Positions 14,375 through 17,523 of a stretch of 17,523 nucleotides of DNA are shown one piece after another. Under the pieces are notes generated by a model that saw only the letters and a program-made list of their open reading frames with translations, made no database searches and was not told the origin of the DNA. Positions within the stretch are counted from its first letter, which is position 1. Every line of letters starts with the position of its first letter. The translations under genes were made by a program, and so were the position numbers. This DNA comes from CAYLHQ01 sp964628935 (GTDB taxonomy: Bacteria > Acidobacteriota > Polarisedimenticolia > Polarisedimenticolales > DASRJG01): the NCBI GenBank assembly GCA_964628935.1, contig CAZVOE010000062.1, positions 1 through 17,523 of the forward strand, in the 5' to 3' direction.

Positions 14375-15570
14375 GCCGCCCCCCGATGCGCGTCGCGCGC
14401 GCGGCGCGGGGCGGCGAGTTCGGCGCGGACCGATTCCGGGATCGGACCCTCGAACACGAGCCCGAGCCGCCTCCCCGTTGCCCCCTGTTCGGACCGGGCG
14501 ACCTTTCCACGGAGGACGTGCGGCCGCCCTCCCGCCGCCGCGTCGGTCGCCCCGACGAGCAGCTCGACCGATCCGCGGTCCGGTCCCGGAACATCGCACT
14601 CGACGAGCATTCCGTTCCGACTGACGTCGAGCGGAACGGCGGGGCGCGGCGCCGAGCCCGAAACCTCGAGGAGAACGGTCCGGTCACGACGCGCGGGGTA
14701 GCGGACCGCCTGCCGGCGCTCCGGGTGGCGAATTCGGACGCAGTTCCGACCGGCCGCCTTGGCGTCGTAAAGCGCGGCGTCGGCGCGCGCGACGATTTCG
14801 GTGGCGGTCGCGCCGTCTTCCGGGTGGGACGCGATTCCGGCCGAGAACGTGAGCGCAACGCGGACCCCCTCCACGTCTTCCGTCCCGAACCGAGTCTCCG
14901 CGAGGACCCGGATCCGCTCGGCCACCTCGAACGCGCCGAGTCGGTCGGTCTGCGGCAGAACGATCCCGAACTCGTCCCCGCCGTAGCGGCACGCGAGGTC
15001 CGTCTCGCGGATCGAGCGCCTGAGGAGCGATCCGATCCGCTCGAGCACGCGGTCTCCGAGGAGGTGCCCGTACCGGTCGTTGACCTCCTTGAACCCGTCG
15101 AGGTCGCAGAGAACGAGCGAAAGCTCGGTGCGAAACCGGTGGGCGCGCCGGATCTCCCGGACGAGCGTCGCGTGGAACACCTCCCGGTTGTAGAGTCCCG
15201 TCAGCGGATCGGAACGCGCCGATCGGAGCGCCCGCTGCCAGTCCTCCTCGTCCACGACGACCGGGTTCGTCAATCGCGGCTCGATGTTCGTGAGGAAATC
15301 GACGCCGGCCACCCGGACGCCGGGGTCGCGGCCAAGACGCTCCTCGAGCGCCCGGCGGTGGTCGAGAATGCTCCGGAAAACGACCGCCGCATCGGCCTCG
15401 GGGAGACTCACATGGAAAAGCGCTTCGAGAGCGGCGGAAAACGGGTCGCGACCCTCGAGGCGTCCCCACCCCGAGATCCGTTCGAGCCATCGGGTGGGCT
15501 CCGGCCGATCGTCCGAGAGGACGCGGAGGAGGCGAGCGCGCGATTTCTCGTCGGGTGGACGACCGTCCAC
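14371..15570 (-). CDS. Diguanylate cyclase (GGDEF) fused to a PilZ domain
   Basis: This 399-residue protein should make c-di-GMP from two GTP and carries its own c-di-GMP receptor domain. The helical N-terminal region (1-115) matches no sensor domain I recognise, and there is no membrane segment, so it is cytoplasmic. The GGDEF domain has all key features: DPLTGLYNR (121-129), FKEVNDRYGH (160-169), RYGGDEF (195-201) and inhibitory-site R188-E-T-D191. PilZ follows with RQAVR (286-290) and DVSRNG (315-320), the canonical RxxxR and D/NxSxxG pair. The GTG at 15570 was chosen because a GGGGGGA ribosome-binding site lies just upstream and because it brings the protein into gapless register with its paralogue; a GTG at 15636 would add 22 poorly conserved residues. 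It is the first gene of the minus-strand block. Confidence 0.92.
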   Translation of the reverse strand: MDGRPPDEKSRARLLRVLSDDRPEPTRWLERISGWGRLEGRDPFSAALEALFHVSLPEADAAVVFRSILDHRRALEERLGRDPGVRVAGVDFLTNIEPRLTNPVVVDEEDWQRALRSARSDPLTGLYNREVFHATLVREIRRAHRFRTELSLVLCDLDGFKEVNDRYGHLLGDRVLERIGSLLRRSIRETDLACRYGGDEFGIVLPQTDRLGAFEVAERIRVLAETRFGTEDVEGVRVALTFSAGIASHPEDGATATEIVARADAALYDAKAAGRNCVRIRHPERRQAVRYPARRDRTVLLEVSGSAPRPAVPLDVSRNGMLVECDVPGPDRGSVELLVGATDAAAGGRPHVLRGKVARSEQGATGRRLGLVFEGPIPESVRAELAAPRRARDAHRGAA

Positions 15571-15695
15571 GCCATCCCCCCCAGGGCCGTCGGCGCGCCC
15601 CGGCCGGGATCCCAGGCCGTGGGCGCATCCTAACACGGCACGGAAGCGGCGGCGCGCTGCATCGTCCTTCCCGCGACGGGCCGAAACCGAAAGCC

Positions 15696-15722
15696 TGAAA
15701 CTCCGACGGCCCCCCGCGCGTA
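15696..15722 (+). promoter_or_regulatory. Candidate ECF-sigma-dependent promoter (autoregulatory)
   Basis: TGAAAC at 15696-15701 and CGTA at 15719-15722 are separated by 17 nt. This fits the -35/-10 pattern TGAAAC-N16/17-CGTA known for group ECF promoters such as those of SigW. It lies 43 nt upstream of the sigma-factor start, the arrangement expected for an ECF sigma factor that activates its own gene. The motif is seen directly; recognition by this sigma is inferred. Confidence 0.55.
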
Positions 15723-15734
15723 TGCTGGGACCGG

Positions 15735-15754
15735 CGCGAGGGGAGCCCCTCGCG
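15735..15754 (+). promoter_or_regulatory. Perfect dyad (9-bp arms) in the sigma-factor leader
   Basis: The arms CGCGAGGGG and CCCCTCGCG flank a 2-nt centre (AG). As RNA it can fold into an 8-bp stem with a GAGC loop placed between the predicted transcription start and the GGAG ribosome-binding site, whose first G is shared with the dyad. It could be a 5' stabilising hairpin, a translational control element or a protein-binding operator; there is no T run, so it is not a typical terminator. Confidence 0.45.
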
Positions 15755-15764
15755 GAGAACCGAG

Positions 15765-16400
15765 ATGAACCGTGCGGCCGGATCCGCTCTCAGTCGCGTC
15801 GTTCCCCCCGTCCCCTCTCCCGCCGACCGATCCACGGACGAGCGACTCGTAGAGGCGGTGTTGTCGGGCGATCGTGAGGCGTTCTCGGAACTCGTGGGCC
15901 GCCATCAGCGCGGAGTCCTCGCCTTCGCGGCGCGCGTGACCGGCGATCGCGAGGCGGCCCCGGACATCGCGCAAGAGACGTTCCTGAAGGCGTTTTGCGC
16001 CCTTGCGTCCTTCGATCCCAACTACCGCTTTTCGACCTGGCTCTACCGAATCGCGTCCAACTGCGCCGTCGACCACCTCCGCCGTCGCCGCGTGAGGATC
16101 CCGTCCCGGGTCGGTGGGGAAAGGGAGGACGGGAGTCCCGAAGCCCGCATCCGTGCCGCCGACCCCTCGCCCGACCAGCTGCTTCGCTGCCGCGAGCTCG
16201 AGGGCCGCCTCGACGAGGAGATCCGCAGGCTCCCGCGGCGGTACCGCCAGCTGCTCCACCTCCGGCACCGGGAGCAGCTCCGCTACGACGAGATCGCTCG
16301 GGCGACCGGCATCCCGATCGGCACGGTGAAGAATCGGATCTTCCGGGCGAGAGAGATTCTCCGGAACCGTCTCGCCGACGTCCTCGACCGGGAGGGCTAG
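15765..16400 (+). CDS. RNA polymerase ECF sigma factor, RpoE-like
   Basis: This is an extracytoplasmic-function sigma factor of 211 residues that directs RNA polymerase to stress or envelope promoters. Region 2 is evident: EAFSELVGRHQRGVLAFA, then DIAQETFLKAFCAL and FSTWLYRIASNCAVDHLRRRR, the -10 recognition part. After a linker, region 4 shows LPRRYRQLLHLRHREQLRYDEIA followed by the helix-turn-helix GIPIGTVKNRIFRAREILRNRL, close to RpoE. The ATG at 15765 has GGAG 7 nt upstream. The anti-sigma gene begins 2 nt after its stop, so they form a two-gene operon. It is probably held inactive at the membrane by that partner and feeds back on the TGAAAC-CGTA promoter upstream. The regulon is not visible. 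Confidence 0.94.
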   Translation: MNRAAGSALSRVVPPVPSPADRSTDERLVEAVLSGDREAFSELVGRHQRGVLAFAARVTGDREAAPDIAQETFLKAFCALASFDPNYRFSTWLYRIASNCAVDHLRRRRVRIPSRVGGEREDGSPEARIRAADPSPDQLLRCRELEGRLDEEIRRLPRRYRQLLHLRHREQLRYDEIARATGIPIGTVKNRIFRAREILRNRLADVLDREG

Positions 16401-16402
16401 CC

Positions 16403-16990
16403 ATGGGCGAATCGTGTCCCGAGCTGTCCGCCGTGATCGGGAGAACCGTCGACGGGGAAGCGACGCCGGACGAATCGTTGCGCCTCGCGCGTCACCTCTC
16501 CGAGTGCACCGCCTGCCGGATCGTCCTGGCGCGCGAGCGCCGCCTCGCGGAGGCCCTGAACGAGATGGAGGACGCAGCGATCGACGACGAGGCGCTCCGC
16601 GCACGAATCATGGACTCCCTCGCGAACCGCGCTTCCCCGCGCCGCGGAACCCTCCCGCGAACGGTCTTCCGCCGCGGGCTCCGCCTCGCGGTCTGGCTCG
16701 CCGCCGTTCCGGCGCTGGAGTTCGTCCGCCAACTTCTCTGGCGCTTCGATGGGTCCGGCTTCGGCCTGGTCTTGCGACCACCCGACGTCGAGCGCGCGAC
16801 GGGCCTCCTGAGCGGCCTCGCCGGAGCCGCCGCTTCCGCCCTCGCCGGGTCGACCGCGGCGTTCCCCGCTCTCCCGGTCTTCCCGGGGTTCGCGGGAATC
16901 ACGGTGGGAGGGATGCTCGTCGCGGCGGCGTTCTCCCTGCTTGGGTCGGCGGCGGTGATCGTGGGGGCGACCCGGCTTTCCCCACGCTGA
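16403..16990 (+). CDS. Zinc-finger membrane anti-sigma factor
   Basis: The 195-residue protein has a cytoplasmic anti-sigma (ZAS) domain with the His31-x3-Cys35-x2-Cys38 motif in HLSECTAC, preceded by the helix DESLRLARH, as in ChrR/RskA/RsrA-type anti-sigma factors. It should bind the sigma factor encoded just before it. A hydrophobic segment near 93-110 and a stronger one near 165-188 suggest two membrane passes with a short Gly/Ala/Pro-rich periplasmic stretch (about 111-164) between them. There is no large sensor domain. The ATG at 16403 follows a GGAGGG ribosome-binding site that overlaps the sigma stop region. Regulation could be by metal or redox release or by regulated proteolysis; the sequence does not decide. 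Confidence 0.88.
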   Translation: MGESCPELSAVIGRTVDGEATPDESLRLARHLSECTACRIVLARERRLAEALNEMEDAAIDDEALRARIMDSLANRASPRRGTLPRTVFRRGLRLAVWLAAVPALEFVRQLLWRFDGSGFGLVLRPPDVERATGLLSGLAGAAASALAGSTAAFPALPVFPGFAGITVGGMLVAAAFSLLGSAAVIVGATRLSPR

Positions 16991-17008
16991 CCTCGGACCG
17001 GCTTTCGG

Positions 17009-17523
17009 TCAGACCACCCCGAGTTTCCGGATCTTCTCCTCGAATGCCGCCGGGTCGAGCCCGGCCCGGCGGGCCGCGGCCTCCCGATTCCCCCCGCACG
17101 CTGCGAGCGCCCGCCGGAGGAAGTGGCGCTCGAAGGCGGCGGTCCCCTCGGCGAGGGAACGAAAGTCCCCGTAGAGATCCTCCGAGGGCGCCTCGGCCGG
17201 CCCGATCGGCGAGGGAAGGTCGCGCCACGTGACGGGGTCGGCCGCGGACGTCACGATGAGGCGTTCGAGCACGTTTCTCAACTCCCTCAGGTTGCCCGGC
17301 CACGCGTGCGACTGTAGGGAAGCGAGGGCGTCGGCTGTGAAGGTCCGCTCCGGCTTGCCGTACTCGCGGCAGAGGTCCCGGGCGAGGCGGCGCACGAGGT
17401 CGGGGATGTCCTCGCGGCGCTCGCGCAGGGGCACGGTACGAATCCGGATCACGTCGAGCAGGTCGGCCAGGTCGGGATCGATCGATCCGGAGTCAGGTCG
17501 CGTGCTCGCCATGGGCCGCACGT
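17009..17523 (-). CDS. Sigma54-type AAA+ transcriptional activator, C-terminal part (5' end outside window)
   Basis: Only the last 171 or so residues are present; the gene continues past the right edge. The fragment has the end of the AAA+ domain with VPLRERREDIPDLVRRL and the sensor-2 stretch WPGNLRELRNVLERLIV. A linker and a Fis-like helix-turn-helix follow (FERHFLRRALAACGGNREAAARRAGL), the layout of NtrC-family enhancer-binding proteins. The GAFTGA loop and any receiver or sensor domain would lie outside. The segment before the sensor-2 region is unusual: it reads IDPDLADLLDVIR where related proteins have FREDLYYRLNVI, so the usual arginine fingers are missing. In-frame ATGs near 17521 and 17512 are internal and not starts. 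It converges with the anti-sigma gene, 18 nt away. Confidence 0.85.
   Translation of the reverse strand, partial: VRPMASTRPDSGSIDPDLADLLDVIRIRTVPLRERREDIPDLVRRLARDLCREYGKPERTFTADALASLQSHAWPGNLRELRNVLERLIVTSAADPVTWRDLPSPIGPAEAPSEDLYGDFRSLAEGTAAFERHFLRRALAACGGNREAAARRAGLDPAAFEEKIRKLGVV

Larger units (their letters stand above)
15571..15764. promoter_or_regulatory. Divergent intergenic region between GGDEF-PilZ and the ECF sigma gene
   Basis: This 194-nt region must hold promoters for both directions. On the plus strand it contains the ECF-type promoter and dyad described separately. On the minus strand the only candidate is an extended -10 motif, TGTTAGGAT, whose hexamer TAGGAT occupies 15632-15627; there is no good -35, and it would give a leader of about 50 nt before the GTG at 15570. 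I see no other features. Confidence 0.4.

Noticed and set aside
12480..14858. TsaB as the end of a 792-residue fusion protein
   Set aside because: Only the last 223 residues match TsaB. The upstream part lies in another frame over the GGDEF genes, is Arg/Pro-rich, and the TsaB start has its own ribosome-binding site.
15570..15636. GTG at 15636 as the start of the first GGDEF-PilZ gene
   Set aside because: The extra 22 residues have no counterpart in the paralogue, and the GTG at 15570 has a better ribosome-binding site and exact register with it.
15630..16604. Minus-strand open frame opposite the sigma factor
   Set aside because: It has no domain match, and the plus-strand sigma factor is a clear full-length family member.
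16996..17010. Small inverted repeat GACCG-GCTTT-CGGTC between the convergent genes as a terminator
   Set aside because: The stem is only 5 bp, has no T run on either side and overlaps the activator stop codon; it could be chance in GC-rich DNA.
1..17523. CRISPR arrays, insertion sequences, tRNA or rRNA genes, prophage genes
   Set aside because: I found no regularly spaced repeats, transposase or integrase motifs, or structural RNA sequences; the window is densely filled with chromosomal genes.

Overview
The window is a GC-rich stretch of bacterial chromosome from a Gram-negative (diderm) organism. It encodes a lipid A acyltransferase, an outer-membrane assembly pore, the Skp/OmpH chaperone and the lipoprotein-release ABC system. 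Almost every third codon position is G or C, and several genes start with GTG. The combination of a ClpC-type unfoldase, a single LolC-type permease beside LolD, and the order bamA-skp-lpxD suggests a lineage such as Acidobacteriota or a deltaproteobacterial/Myxococcota-like group. This assignment is an inference, because no rRNA or species marker is present. I see no mobile elements, CRISPR arrays, tRNA or rRNA genes.

From about 15570 down to the left edge, fifteen genes all run on the minus strand with tiny gaps or overlaps. In transcription order they are: two tandem GGDEF-PilZ proteins (15570-14371 and 14374-13160), tsaB, rimI, a small DUF465/YdcH-like protein, psd, pssA, a USG-1/aspartate-semialdehyde-dehydrogenase-like protein, a secreted coiled-coil protein, lolC, lolD, clpC, bamA, skp/ompH, and lpxD (cut by the left edge). 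Many junctions are stop/start overlaps (GTGA, ATGA, TGATG, or 8-23 nt), so translation is probably coupled. Functionally this is an envelope-biogenesis block: phosphatidylserine and phosphatidylethanolamine synthesis, lipoprotein release, beta-barrel assembly and lipid A synthesis. It also carries a tRNA/ribosome modification pair (tsaB-rimI), a protein-quality-control unfoldase (ClpC) and a c-di-GMP module. The two gaps large enough to hold internal control are 4054-4196 (before bamA) and 11092-11152 (before pssA).

Diverging from this block, at 15765-16990 on the plus strand, is an ECF sigma factor followed 2 nt later by its likely zinc-finger, membrane-anchored anti-sigma factor. A TGAAAC-N17-CGTA element upstream looks like an autoregulated ECF promoter. 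At the right edge, on the minus strand and convergent with the anti-sigma gene, is the C-terminal part of a sigma54-type AAA+ activator with a Fis-like helix-turn-helix.

The points most worth a second look are these. The GGDEF-PilZ pair aligns without gaps for about 320 residues, and the second copy has lost its cyclase catalytic residues but kept the c-di-GMP inhibitory RxxD site. BamA has a dockerin/EF-hand-like calcium-binding loop in its predicted extracellular loop 6 and a Lys/Glu/Pro-rich insert in POTRA3. The sigma54-activator fragment appears to lack both arginine-finger positions.
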